Source: DATFXM01 sp035315885 (lineage in GTDB: Bacteria; Acidobacteriota; Blastocatellia; UBA7656). Taken from it: 64,000 nucleotides of DNA. The notes under the pieces were generated by a model, which ran no database searches, had not been told where the DNA came from, and worked only from the letters and a program-made list of their open reading frames with translations. Every line of letters starts with the position of its first letter. Within the stretch, counting starts at the first letter, position 1. Where the stretch lies: NCBI GenBank assembly GCA_035315885.1, contig DATFXM010000008.1, positions 20,503 through 84,502 of the forward strand, written 5' to 3'. The translations under genes and the position numbers were made by a program. Shown here in pieces: positions 34,035 through 43,820 of the stretch.

Positions 34035-36602
34035 ATGTCGCTCGAGTGTCCGCACTGCAAATCACCCGTCGCGCGAGAAGGCCAGCGCTTTTGCTACCGG
34101 TGCGGTCAGGATCTCGGCCCCTACTACAATTCTATGAATATTCGAATCAAAGAGGATTCACCGGAAAACGAACCGAAGGCTAGCGCGGGTTCAACCGAAG
34201 CGCTTGGATCACAAACCATCGATGTCGCAGGCTTGGCACCGACCCCCACTTTCTCGGCGGCAACGCTAAGAGTCTTGCTGCCCACCGGAGACGTCTTCGA
34301 TAAAGAGATCCATTCCCCAGAAGTTCAACTGGGAAAGGGTCCGCGCAATGACATCGTTCTCTCCGATCCTGCCGTCTCAACCGCACACGCAGCGATCAAA
34401 TACGACGGCAGGACCTACACGATTACCGATCTTGGCAGCCGGAACGGCACCTACGTCAACAGCGAGCGGATCGAAGGATCTCGAGAACTGAAGCACGGCG
34501 ACGTGATCGGAATGGGCCTTTCCAAGCTCACGTTTCGAATCGGCGGCTACAGCGAGACTGGCACCGTACAGATGGCCAACCTCGCCCTCGATCTCGCGAA
34601 GCCGGTACGCGTAGCCCCGTCCGAGAAGGCTCTGGCAGAAGCGCTCGTGGCAGAGGGGCTTCTGGCTAAAGCGGAGGTCGACCAGCTCACCGCTAACAGA
34701 ACCAACGGCCGACGCCTGACCAGGGCGCTGATCGAGGAAGGTCGACTGAATGAGTTGGCGCTTCAGGACCTGATGAGTCGCAGCTTCGGCTTACCGAAAA
34801 TCGACCTTCGAACTTCGCCGATTGATGACTCGGTAGCCGTCGGATTCTCATCGGAACTCGCACGTAAGCACCGCGTCTTTGCCTACGGGAAACAAGCGGG
34901 TGCTTTGCTTCTGGCAATGGCTGACCCGACCGACACTGCGGTGATCAGTGAGGTTGAACGCGAGTTCAAGAGCCCGGTAATGCCCGGGGTCGCCACCTTC
35001 AGCGATGTGGCAGAGTTGATCGAAAAGTATTACGGTCCAAAGCTGATCGGCGTGCTTCCCACAGGCGAAAACCTGAGGTTCCTGATCGACCAGCCTGAAA
35101 TCGCGATCGGAAAGGCATCGCACAACCACATCGTGTTGAGCGACCCGACGGTGAGCAATACGCACGCAGTCGTCCTTGGACGAGAAGGCGGTTACTGCAT
35201 CGTCGACCTCGGGAGCCGCAATGGCTCCTTCGTGAACGGCGAACGGCTGGGCACTGAGGCACGGCTTCTCCACCACGGCGATAGCATTCAGCTTGGTCAA
35301 ACGGTGCTGACCTTCAGAAACTCCTTCGAGATGACTCATAACATGACGCAGGACCTCTCAGCCGAAGCACTCGAGGAGATGAGGGGACGCGCTCATACCA
35401 TGGGTCACAGCGCACTCGAGCCGGTGGTGGTTCCAGGAGCTGTGGCTCGGGGAGCGGTGGCGGGAGCCGTGGTCGCCGGAGCGGCGCAGCCCGGAGACGT
35501 CATCACCGTTGAAGCCGAGACCGAAGAAGACAAGAAGAAAAAGAAAAAGAAAAAGAAAAAAACAGGCAAGGACGAGAGGCTGCGAGCCGCTTATGTCAGC
35601 GGCCTGAGTCGCATCCTCGCGCAGGTGCTCGGCGTCGTCCTCGCGGTTGTGCTCGCCCTATACGTCAACAGTTCGCTTCGGTCCGGTTCGGACAAGCCGA
35701 TCGTGGAACCAAGCGCGAAGGGCAAGGCAAAAATGAAGCTCGCCAAGCCCGGCGAGGGCTCGGAATTCACCGGTGGCGTTTTCGAAGCCTCGGGCGTCGT
35801 TCAGGGTCCAGCATCCGATGGTGTCTACTTCATCGACGACAGCAAACCGGGACAGATCCTTTTCCTTCCACTGGATCAATCCGGCCATCAGAACGGTGAA
35901 ATAAAACCTATCGATTTTGGCGCATCCGCAGCGGACCCTGAAGGTATCACTTACGGCGGGTCATTCTTTTATATAGTCGGCTCACAGTCGCACAAGTCGG
36001 CCGGCGAGCGGAATGCGCTGATCCGTTTTGCGCTCGATCCCTCTACCCAGACAGTACAGGGACAGGCCGAGGTGGTTTCGGATTTGCGGAGCTTCCTGCT
36101 GGCCAACGTCGCGGAACTGCAGCCTTACGCCGAAACAAAGGGTAACGAGGGCGGAGTCAATATCGAGGGACTGTCATGGGACCCCGAAAATGACCGCCTT
36201 CTTCTCGGTATGCGGGCCCCGGTGATTGATGGAAAGGCCCTGGTGATCCCCCTAAAGCTCAAGAACCCTCGAGGAGAGTTCAACGCCGACAATCTTTCCG
36301 CCGGACCGGCGATCAAGATCTCGCTTGGCGGGCAAGGAATAAGGGACCTTCAGTACGACGCCCGAGGTGGAACATTTCTTGTCATCTCGGGGGCACAAAC
36401 GCAGGGCGAAACCAAGAACTTCGCACTGTGGGAGTGGCCCGCGAACGCAAACGGAACCGATGCAGAGCCAAAGGAACTCACCAAACTCGACTCGGGCATG
36501 AAACCGGAAGGGGTGACTCGGGTGAAGGCCGGGGGACGCGATTTCTTGTTCGTCGTTGGTGACGGAAGCAGGTACTTGAAGTTGGAGTTGTCCGACCAGT
36601 GA
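34035..36602 (+). CDS. Zinc-ribbon / FHA / MshEN-like / FHA / TM / propeller protein
   Basis: 855-residue multidomain protein. Order: zinc ribbon (Cys5, Cys8, Cys20, Cys23); FHA 1 (about 75-180; GKGPRNDIVLSDPAVSTAHA, DLGSRNGTYVN); a type II/IV secretion ATPase N-terminal (MshEN-like) region (about 195-340; RRLTRALIEEGRLNELALQDLMSRSFGLP); FHA 2 (about 340-435; GKASHNHIVLSDPTVSNTHA, DLGSRNGSFVN); an Ala/Val/Gly stretch; ten lysines near 500-509; a transmembrane helix (about 527-547); and a periplasmic DUF3616-like propeller (about 575-855). FHA domains bind phosphothreonine; MshEN domains can bind cyclic di-GMP. The next gene encodes a cyclic di-GMP phosphodiesterase-type protein. Function is unknown. 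Confidence 0.8.
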   Translation: MSLECPHCKSPVAREGQRFCYRCGQDLGPYYNSMNIRIKEDSPENEPKASAGSTEALGSQTIDVAGLAPTPTFSAATLRVLLPTGDVFDKEIHSPEVQLGKGPRNDIVLSDPAVSTAHAAIKYDGRTYTITDLGSRNGTYVNSERIEGSRELKHGDVIGMGLSKLTFRIGGYSETGTVQMANLALDLAKPVRVAPSEKALAEALVAEGLLAKAEVDQLTANRTNGRRLTRALIEEGRLNELALQDLMSRSFGLPKIDLRTSPIDDSVAVGFSSELARKHRVFAYGKQAGALLLAMADPTDTAVISEVEREFKSPVMPGVATFSDVAELIEKYYGPKLIGVLPTGENLRFLIDQPEIAIGKASHNHIVLSDPTVSNTHAVVLGREGGYCIVDLGSRNGSFVNGERLGTEARLLHHGDSIQLGQTVLTFRNSFEMTHNMTQDLSAEALEEMRGRAHTMGHSALEPVVVPGAVARGAVAGAVVAGAAQPGDVITVEAETEEDKKKKKKKKKKTGKDERLRAAYVSGLSRILAQVLGVVLAVVLALYVNSSLRSGSDKPIVEPSAKGKAKMKLAKPGEGSEFTGGVFEASGVVQGPASDGVYFIDDSKPGQILFLPLDQSGHQNGEIKPIDFGASAADPEGITYGGSFFYIVGSQSHKSAGERNALIRFALDPSTQTVQGQAEVVSDLRSFLLANVAELQPYAETKGNEGGVNIEGLSWDPENDRLLLGMRAPVIDGKALVIPLKLKNPRGEFNADNLSAGPAIKISLGGQGIRDLQYDARGGTFLVISGAQTQGETKNFALWEWPANANGTDAEPKELTKLDSGMKPEGVTRVKAGGRDFLFVVGDGSRYLKLELSDQ
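35532..35562 (+). repeat. A/G-rich polylysine tract inside the FHA gene
   Basis: AAG/AAA codons give ten lysines in a row, ending in a run of seven A. The tract is prone to slippage; a shift would remove the membrane anchor and propeller. Confidence 0.75.
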
Positions 36603-36858
36603 TTCCGGCTGACGCACCACATTTCGCGTCGCCTGCCAGCCGATGAGTTAAACATTACCTGACTTAGAAAACCATTGAACCCGGGCAGGTTCTGTACTAA
36701 GCTTGCCCAGTCCCCCGGTTGTATTTCTCAAGCTTCTTCTGCATTAACCAAGAAACGGAACGGGGCTCCTTTCAGCCGCCCCCCGAGCGGCATCTACCCG
36801 ATCTTCTTGAAGAGGCTGATCGTCTTTTGAAGGTTGTTGCGCCTGATGTGAGTTGCGT

Positions 36859-38058
36859 ATGGCTGGTATCGCAAATCCTCTCCTGCTTGGATCTGAGCGA
36901 ACGGCGAAGATTCTGCTCATCGACGACGAACCAAACGTGTTGTCGGTGCTTTATCCGCTGCTGAGCCCTAATCACGAATGCACCATGGCTTCGAGCGCAT
37001 ACGAAGCTCTCGAGTATCTCAAGCAAGACAGCTTTGATCTGGTGCTGTCAGACATCATGATGCCCGGAATGAGCGGACTCGAACTGCTGGAGCATATCCA
37101 TCGCAGTTGCCGGGACACGGTGGTGGTCATGATCTCGGGAAATCTCAACATTCAAAGCGCGATAGAAGCGATGCGCCGGGGCGCCTTCGATTACATCACC
37201 AAACCCTTCAACATCTCAGACGTCGAGACCGCAGTGCAGCGCGCCGTGCGTCATCAGGCCCTTCTGAAGGCGAACCAGCAGTACGAGCAACACCTGGAAG
37301 ACCTGGTCAGCAAGCGGACAAATGAATTGAGCGTAGTCAACTCGAGTCTGAATTCGACGCTAGAGAAGCTGTATCTGAATTATCGAGCAACGCTCAGGGC
37401 GCTGGCAGCCGCACTTGAAGCGCGAGACGTGGAGACAAAAGGCCATTCGGAGAGAGTTGTCGCCTACTGCTTGCGGCTGGGCAAGGCGCTTTCGCTGAAC
37501 GATCGCGACCTGATAACTCTGGAGCACGGCGCGTTGCTGCATGACATCGGGAAAATCGGGGTACCCGATGCGATATTGCTCAAGCGTGGCGCGCTGACTG
37601 AAGAGGAGTGGAATTTCATGCGGCGGCATGTTGACTACGGTGCGCAGATTTTGCGAGGCATAGATTTCCTTCAGGGCGCTACGCAGATCGTAGCTCAGCA
37701 CCACGAGCGCTATGACGGCAGCGGCTATCCAACGAGGCTTGAGGGGAACCTGATTTGTCTGGGCGCGCGAATCTTTGCGGTGGCTGACGCGGTCGATGCG
37801 ATAACGTCGGACCGGCCCTATCGGCAGGCCCGAACATTTGCGGACGCGGCCGAGGAGTTGATTCGATGCTCGGGGGCGCATTTTGACCCTGCGATCGTTC
37901 AGGCGTTTACTACGGTGCCGCTTGATCAATGGCGTGAGATAAGAGAGATGGCCAACGAGCCGGGACTGCTGGAGAACGATTCGAGGACTGGGCGCGGCGT
38001 TCAGTATTCGCTCTTGTCGGTTACTGGTGATCGATTTACGGGACAATGGTCTGGCTGA
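36859..38058 (+). CDS. Response regulator with HD-GYP domain
   Basis: 399-residue two-domain regulator. The receiver (about 14-130) has phosphoacceptor Asp65 in LVLSDIMMPGMSG and KPF at the conserved lysine. A coiled-coil linker (about 140-180) leads to an HD-GYP domain with HDIGK (His228, Asp229), HHERYDGSGYP (about 280-291) and DAVDAITSDRPYR. HD-GYP domains hydrolyse cyclic di-GMP. The ATG at 36859 is chosen over the TTG at 36853; no strong ribosome site is seen. It is followed by a hybrid kinase, a natural phosphodonor. Confidence 0.9.
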   Translation: MAGIANPLLLGSERTAKILLIDDEPNVLSVLYPLLSPNHECTMASSAYEALEYLKQDSFDLVLSDIMMPGMSGLELLEHIHRSCRDTVVVMISGNLNIQSAIEAMRRGAFDYITKPFNISDVETAVQRAVRHQALLKANQQYEQHLEDLVSKRTNELSVVNSSLNSTLEKLYLNYRATLRALAAALEARDVETKGHSERVVAYCLRLGKALSLNDRDLITLEHGALLHDIGKIGVPDAILLKRGALTEEEWNFMRRHVDYGAQILRGIDFLQGATQIVAQHHERYDGSGYPTRLEGNLICLGARIFAVADAVDAITSDRPYRQARTFADAAEELIRCSGAHFDPAIVQAFTTVPLDQWREIREMANEPGLLENDSRTGRGVQYSLLSVTGDRFTGQWSG

Positions 38059-38063
38059 CCCCG

Positions 38064-38137
38064 GGAATCTCAAATTTCAGATTTCAAATTTGATTTCAGA
38101 TTTTGAGATTTCAAATTTGAGATTTGAGATTTTCGGC
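38064..38137. repeat. AT-rich period-7 element flanked by a 9-bp direct repeat
   Basis: Units of ATTTCAA, ATTTGAG and TTTCAGA type form an inverted structure. The 9-mer CTGACCCCG occurs on both sides (38055-38063 and 38138-38146), like a target-site duplication. It lies just after the HD-GYP stop. Confidence 0.7.
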
Positions 38138-38164
38138 CTGACCCCGACTTAGAAACCGCCAATC

Positions 38165-41100
38165 GTGAATACTACCTCGCCTAAACAAAAGTCAGGCCCA
38201 AAGCGGAACAGCAATCCGGCTAAACGCCTGCCAGCCCCGCAAGCATCGCGCCGTCGCAATCCCACCATCCGACATCAAGCGTTCGAAGCAAAGCTCGCAA
38301 GCGCACTCCTCGATTCCTCCGATCAGCAAAACCTTCTCCAAACGATTGTGCGCGAACTAGGCGCGGCTCTCGCAGTGTGCAGGTGCAGAATTCTGCTCCT
38401 GGACCATCCACAGCCCGAGTTGTCAGGCGCCGTAGTCGACTACGTCCGCTCATGCTGCAAAAACAAATCTGACTGGATCAAAGGAATTGACGCGCGCAGT
38501 CACCTGCTGTTGCGTCGCGTGCTAGCGACAAGTGAGGCGCTCGTAATCAACAACGCAGCATCTTCCAATCGCAGGCCGGCCGGCATTCCAAAATCTTCAG
38601 GCGTTAACTCATTCATAGCCGTCGCGCTGCGGCCCGACGGCACGGATGCCACCGCAATACTGACCGCTGAACACTGCGAACTGCAGCACACCTGGAACAA
38701 TGAGGAAATTGAGCTGGTAAAGACCGTCGCCAAGCACGCGGCCCTCTCAATCCGGCAGGCGCGCCTCCATCACGAAGTGCGCGAGTCGGCCAAACGCGCT
38801 GCACTGATCAGCCACATCATCACCTCGATAAGACGCTCACTCGACCTCAATGAAACATTAAAGGCCGCCGTCGAGGAAATCGGACGAGCGCTCGGAGCCG
38901 ACCGCACCTACTTCAGAAAGTTAGTGGGAGACGAATTCCTGGCTGTAGCCGAGTATCTCAGCGATCCCGCCTACTCGATTTCCGGAATCCGAACCCTCGC
39001 GAGTGACTACATCGGCAGATATCTGCTCGAGTCGAGGCGCACGCTGGTAATTGATGATGTGAATTCGTTCAAGGCCGCACACCCGGAGCTGGCGGCAGGA
39101 GTCGGAATCTGGCACGTAGACCGCCCCAACCTTTCGCAGATCGTCTGTCCGATCATCGTGAACAACTCTTTCTGGGGTGCGATTTCAATCGCGCAGGTGG
39201 ATCAGCCAAGAAAGTGGACCGGCGAGGAAGTCGCTCTGATCGAAGTGCTGGCCGCACAAATCGAAGTGGCCGTAAGCCACAGCAGATTGTTCGACGAAGC
39301 ACGTCAGGCGGCCGACCGCGAAAGCCTGATCAGTCACATCATTCACCGCGTCAATCAATCGAATCAACTCGACGAAATCCTGCCGGTCATCGCCAGCGAG
39401 CTGGGTGAGCACCTCGGCGCAGACCAGGTCGTCATGGCCCGTTTGAGCCCCGAAGAACCCGATTGGATGATCGAGTACGACTACAGCAATGGCGGAGTCA
39501 CGACGTCCGGAATTCGCCGCGCCGCCGCCGTGTTTTCGGCTCTCACCGACATCGCCAAAGACGACGTTATTCGCTGTGACGACGTAGAGCGGGATCCTCG
39601 AGCGGCGGGACAGTTTCGGGAATATTATCTGGATCCGCGGAACGTGCGGTCCTTCATGGCTGCCCGTCTCCGTGGCGACAACAGCAAGTCTGAACTGATC
39701 ATCCTGGCGAATATGCGGTCGGAGCCACGACACTGGTCCGCCGATGACGTTGAAGTCCTTCGCGCGGCGCTCGACCAGGTGTTCATCGCATTGCAGCGTG
39801 CTGAGTTGTTTGAACAGGTCCTGCACGTAAAGCACCAGTGGGAATCCACGTTCGACGCGTTGACTGACGGAATCTTGATCTTTGACCGCGAAGGAATCCT
39901 CGTCCGAATAAATGAGGCGGGGGCGGCGTTCGAGGGCTCCGATGTGAATTCGTTGCTCGGTCGTCGATGCTGCGAGTTGATGCAAGGGGCCGAGGGCGAC
40001 CAGTGCCGCGTATCACAGGTCGTTCAGACTGGCCGTCCATTGACGTTCGAGCTTGTCCCGGGAAAGCTGGGCCGTCCGCTTCTGGTCACGATTTCGCCGC
40101 TTACCAATCGACAAGGCGGTTCGTTGCGAGACGACGCGGTGACGCCTGCTTCGCCAATTGGCGCGGTTTGCGTAGTGCGTGATCTCTCCGAACTGCGCGC
40201 CGCCGAAGCAGTCGCCCGCGAACAGCGGAACTTCCTTGTCAAGCTGATCGAGCACGCCAACGATGCGATCTTCGCGTTTTCTCCCGAGGGGCGGTTTATC
40301 TGGTTCAACGAACAGCTCGTGACGCTGTCGGGTTACTCTCGAGTCGAGCTGAGCAGCGCGGACTACCGGATCTTCGTCACCGGCGACGATAAGAAAGTGG
40401 CAGTGGAGCGCTTTGCGCGCGCAATGATCGGCGAGCCGCAGACGTTTGAGATCAGAGCCATGCGCAAAGACGGCGACGAGCGCCTTCTGATGATGACCTT
40501 CACGCCAATCTATGACGAGGGTGGAGTCAGCAACGTACTCAGCATAGCTCGAGACATAACCGAAGAGCGATTGGCCTCCGAGCGCGCCGCTCAGGCAGAC
40601 AAACTGCGCGCGCTGGGACAGCTCGCCTCCGGAGTCGCGCATAACTTCAACAACATCCTCGCCGCAATCGTGGGACACGCACAGCTCATCAAACGGGACT
40701 TCAAAGATGAAGTCATGGGCCAACGGATGGCGGTGATTGAGCGCGCCGCAATGGACGGGGCCGAAACGGTTAAACGAATTCAAGCCTTCGGTATGCAGCA
40801 AAACACACCTGCTGGGGAACTCGTGGATTTCCGGCAGCTCGTCCGCGATTCCACCGAGTTGACTCGAGCCCGTTGGTCCGGCGAAGCCCACGCTCGAGGT
40901 TTGAACTACGAAGTCGAACTGAATCTGAAAGAAGCTCCTTCGGTAAGAGGCTCGGCGTCTGAGCTGCGCGAGGTTTTCGTCAACATTATTCTCAATGCGC
41001 TTGACGCAATGCCACAGGGCGGAAAAATCCGGATCTCTACCGATACGTACGGTCCAAACGTACGCGCGATTTTCACGGATACCGGCATTGGCATGAGTCG

Positions 41101-41674
41101 AGAGATCAGCGAGCACATCTTCGAGCCGTTCTTCACTACGAAGGGCGCCAAGGGGATGGGGCTCGGGCTTGCGGTGAGCTACAGCATAATCGAGCGGCAC
41201 CGAGGACGCATCGAGGTGGCGAGCGCTCCGGGTCGAGGAACTACGTTCACCATCAGCATACAGATGGCCGAGCCTCCCAAATTGAAAGTGGTTCCGCAGC
41301 GAATCATCAAACCGAAGATAGCAACAGTACTTGTGATCGATGATGACGACAGAGTGCGTGAAGCGCTCGTGGGGATGTTGAGCTCCGGCGGGCACCAGGT
41401 CGAATGGGCGTCGAGCGCCCGGGAGGGTCTGGCGAAGCTGGAGCTTGGACGATTCGATTTGGTGTTCACTGATCTATCAATGCCAGAAATGGACGGCTGG
41501 GCACTTGCGACCGAGATACGGAGGGGCTGGCCCAGCGTCAAGATCGTGCTCGTGACGGGCTACGGCGTTCCGCCCGATACTCTCCGGCACTATCGCGAGC
41601 TCGTAGACGAGGTAGCGTTCAAGCCTATCAACCTCGAACACATTCAAACTGTACTCAGCCAGATCGTGACCTGA
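38165..41674 (+). CDS. Hybrid sensor histidine kinase (GAF x3, PAS x2, HisKA, HATPase, receiver)
   Basis: 1169-residue soluble kinase with no membrane segment. After a basic N-terminus it has three GAF-like domains (about 35-200, 215-380, 395-560) and two PAS domains (about 565-690, 700-815). The histidine box has His826 in ASGVAHNFNNILAAIVGH, followed by an ATPase domain with VNIILNALDAMPQGG, FTDTGIGM and GMGLGLAVSY. The receiver (about 1055-1169) has Asp1103 in LVFTDLSMPEMDG. The GAF1-GAF3 parts share the RESLISHIIHRVNQS / RAALISHIITSIRRS repeat, showing internal duplication. It starts at GTG 38165, 107 bp after the HD-GYP gene. The signal is unknown. Confidence 0.92.
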   Translation: MNTTSPKQKSGPKRNSNPAKRLPAPQASRRRNPTIRHQAFEAKLASALLDSSDQQNLLQTIVRELGAALAVCRCRILLLDHPQPELSGAVVDYVRSCCKNKSDWIKGIDARSHLLLRRVLATSEALVINNAASSNRRPAGIPKSSGVNSFIAVALRPDGTDATAILTAEHCELQHTWNNEEIELVKTVAKHAALSIRQARLHHEVRESAKRAALISHIITSIRRSLDLNETLKAAVEEIGRALGADRTYFRKLVGDEFLAVAEYLSDPAYSISGIRTLASDYIGRYLLESRRTLVIDDVNSFKAAHPELAAGVGIWHVDRPNLSQIVCPIIVNNSFWGAISIAQVDQPRKWTGEEVALIEVLAAQIEVAVSHSRLFDEARQAADRESLISHIIHRVNQSNQLDEILPVIASELGEHLGADQVVMARLSPEEPDWMIEYDYSNGGVTTSGIRRAAAVFSALTDIAKDDVIRCDDVERDPRAAGQFREYYLDPRNVRSFMAARLRGDNSKSELIILANMRSEPRHWSADDVEVLRAALDQVFIALQRAELFEQVLHVKHQWESTFDALTDGILIFDREGILVRINEAGAAFEGSDVNSLLGRRCCELMQGAEGDQCRVSQVVQTGRPLTFELVPGKLGRPLLVTISPLTNRQGGSLRDDAVTPASPIGAVCVVRDLSELRAAEAVAREQRNFLVKLIEHANDAIFAFSPEGRFIWFNEQLVTLSGYSRVELSSADYRIFVTGDDKKVAVERFARAMIGEPQTFEIRAMRKDGDERLLMMTFTPIYDEGGVSNVLSIARDITEERLASERAAQADKLRALGQLASGVAHNFNNILAAIVGHAQLIKRDFKDEVMGQRMAVIERAAMDGAETVKRIQAFGMQQNTPAGELVDFRQLVRDSTELTRARWSGEAHARGLNYEVELNLKEAPSVRGSASELREVFVNIILNALDAMPQGGKIRISTDTYGPNVRAIFTDTGIGMSREISEHIFEPFFTTKGAKGMGLGLAVSYSIIERHRGRIEVASAPGRGTTFTISIQMAEPPKLKVVPQRIIKPKIATVLVIDDDDRVREALVGMLSSGGHQVEWASSAREGLAKLELGRFDLVFTDLSMPEMDGWALATEIRRGWPSVKIVLVTGYGVPPDTLRHYRELVDEVAFKPINLEHIQTVLSQIVT

Positions 41675-41675
41675 C

Positions 41676-41784
<109 letters not shown>

Positions 41785-41794
41785 GAACCAAAAA

Positions 41795-41826
41795 TTGACT
41801 GTCAAAACGGCTTTTCGTGGTACTAT
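41795..41826 (+). promoter_or_regulatory. Candidate promoter of the zinc-ribbon/propeller gene
   Basis: An extended -10, TGG-TACTAT (41821-41826), with TTGACT at 41795-41800. The 20-bp spacing is longer than optimal, so the -10 probably dominates. Confidence 0.35.
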
Positions 41827-41930
41827 CCCGCCTGTACGGTCCCCACGGCCCGCAACCTTGAATTCACCCAGCTGGGCTGAATTCTCCATCCAACCCCCGA
41901 TGCTTCATCAGCGAAAGCCTGGAACTCGTT

Positions 41931-43652
41931 ATGACCTGTCCGAGCTGCAGTCGTGAGGTGATCGAAGGCAAGTCGACCTGCCCGTTCTGTGGCCTGATCT
42001 TCGCCAAATGGAAAGGCCCGGCTCAGCGCATAACCGGCGAACGCGTTGCGGCTTTTGTTCAGGCTTCTCCCGTGATTGCCGAACTCGAACCTGAGTCGGC
42101 CACTGAAAAATTCAAAGGTCCGGCCTACCTGATAGGAATCCTTGCAGCGCTGGCCGCCGTGCTAGTCGTCGCGCTCGGTGTTCGTTACTTCATAAAAAGT
42201 GTCGGCAACGCCGTACAGACAAAAACAATTCCCCGAAACGAAGCGGCCTCCGGGGATGCAAGTGCGCAGAAAGGCGTGCTCGACCCTCATGCAGATTTTG
42301 ATTTGACTGTCGATTCCGGCATCGAGCCGATCGGGTTGACGTGGGGCGACGGGCAGTTCCTTGTAGGCAGCCGCGAAGGATTAGCGAAATTCAAATTCGA
42401 CGGCGTGTCCGCTCTTGCTCCGATCTCGGTCGAGCCAAGAGAGCAGTCGCAGGAGGCCCTTCCTGCGAATTCTTTCTCGATTCGCGCGCTCACCTGGAAT
42501 GGCAGGCAGTTCGTAGGGTACTCGGATGATGCTTCGTCGGACCGGAGTCACAGGAATGTCTTCACGGTTCACGACCCTAAGACTCTGGCGGTGACCGACT
42601 ACTTTCCCGCACCGGACCATATCGGGGGAATCGCGTGGGACGGATCGGGCTACTGGGCGGCGACGCGGCTTAATTCTCCCGACTCTCGCGACGCTGCGTT
42701 TCTCTATCATCTGGACCAGAGGTTTAACGTTCTGACGCGGTACGAGCCACCTGCGATCGGCTGCCAGGGCCTGGCGTGGGATGGCAATCATCTTTGGTGG
42801 GTGGACGGGTTTACAAACGATGTTTACGTCGTGAGAGTGGAGGGCGCTCGTCCGGAACGAATTCACGGTTATCACACAAATCTCACAGCGATGAGTGGCG
42901 TGACGTACGACGGTGGAAACATATGGGTCAGTGAGTCTTCGGATAAGCGATTGAGGCGACTCAACCCGTTGCTAAAGAGTATGTGGCTGACGGGGGACTA
43001 TCACATTTCGACCTATGCGCAGGCTATAGCAGCGCTTCAAGCGAACGCCCCGGGTGACAACGCGTACGCCGAGCCGGTTGATGATCTCTTGAAGCAAATC
43101 AAGGAGGACCCGGCTCATAGCGGTGATGTCCTGCAAAAACTCGAAAAGATTGGTATGCGCGAGCGAGGGGTCACCGCGCTACAGGAGGCCGCGCGAAGTT
43201 CGGACGAAAAGCTGCGAGCTCAGGCACGCGACGCGTTGTTAAAGATGGGGACCATTCCTTCGTTCGACCGATATCAAAACAGTTTCTCGAGAACTTCAGA
43301 CGACGCGGATGCGATCGAAGCGACGGCAGAAATGATGGGGGACAAGCTTCATCTTACGTGGCGAATCTATTACGGATCGCAGATCTTCGCGGACAAGTCC
43401 AAGGAAGGCGAAGGCTCGTCGCCGTTGCTGGCGCGCTACAGTGTCACGGTGCGGGGCGGCAGTCTGCCGACGCCGATCGTCAAGGAATACGAAGCGCAGC
43501 CTGGAGACAACGTCAAAACCGAGAATGTGGGCACCGGGCTCGGTGCTGGTCGCTACACGGTCGAGTTTTCGATCAAGGCACAATTCATAGACAGTTCGGG
43601 AGCAAAACGAATCCTCAGCCGATCAATCCCGCCACTGGAAGTGGGACGGTAA
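41931..43652 (+). CDS. Zinc-ribbon / TM / beta-propeller protein
   Basis: 573-residue membrane protein. The N-terminus is a zinc ribbon (Cys3, Cys6, Cys17, Cys20), then one membrane helix (about 64-88). Outside the membrane, five repeats of the form G-x-W-D-G-x-x-W/F (GLTWGDG, ALTWNGR, GIAWDGS, GLAWDGN, GVTYDGG, about 130-345) suggest a beta-propeller. A helical HEAT-like stretch (about 395-445) and a C-terminal beta domain follow. It resembles the FHA gene at the other end of this cluster in having zinc ribbon, one helix and an outer propeller. No function can be given. Confidence 0.75.
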   Translation: MTCPSCSREVIEGKSTCPFCGLIFAKWKGPAQRITGERVAAFVQASPVIAELEPESATEKFKGPAYLIGILAALAAVLVVALGVRYFIKSVGNAVQTKTIPRNEAASGDASAQKGVLDPHADFDLTVDSGIEPIGLTWGDGQFLVGSREGLAKFKFDGVSALAPISVEPREQSQEALPANSFSIRALTWNGRQFVGYSDDASSDRSHRNVFTVHDPKTLAVTDYFPAPDHIGGIAWDGSGYWAATRLNSPDSRDAAFLYHLDQRFNVLTRYEPPAIGCQGLAWDGNHLWWVDGFTNDVYVVRVEGARPERIHGYHTNLTAMSGVTYDGGNIWVSESSDKRLRRLNPLLKSMWLTGDYHISTYAQAIAALQANAPGDNAYAEPVDDLLKQIKEDPAHSGDVLQKLEKIGMRERGVTALQEAARSSDEKLRAQARDALLKMGTIPSFDRYQNSFSRTSDDADAIEATAEMMGDKLHLTWRIYYGSQIFADKSKEGEGSSPLLARYSVTVRGGSLPTPIVKEYEAQPGDNVKTENVGTGLGAGRYTVEFSIKAQFIDSSGAKRILSRSIPPLEVGR

Positions 43653-43687
43653 AGAAGTACTGCGTGCGACCTCGAAGGAGGTAAGGC

Positions 43688-43713
43688 GCTCAGGACTCAG
43701 CACTCAGGACTCC
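43688..43713. repeat. Single heptad arm, ACTCAGC type
   Basis: CTCAGGACTCAGCACTCAGG, right-arm type, in the spacer before the malic enzyme gene. There is no left arm. Confidence 0.6.
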
Positions 43714-43820
43714 ATCCTTTCCCTCAACCCCGTCACATCAGATCCGTTTCTCGATTGATGATTTACGAACTAACCTGCCCGCGTGTAGAGTTTGTCTCTT
43801 TGTTCAAAGGAGGAGGTGGT

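Noticed and set aside
40013..41395. Open frame of 460 codons on the minus strand inside the hybrid kinase gene
   Set aside because: The plus strand carries intact HisKA, ATPase and receiver motifs here. The reverse translation has no recognisable domain.
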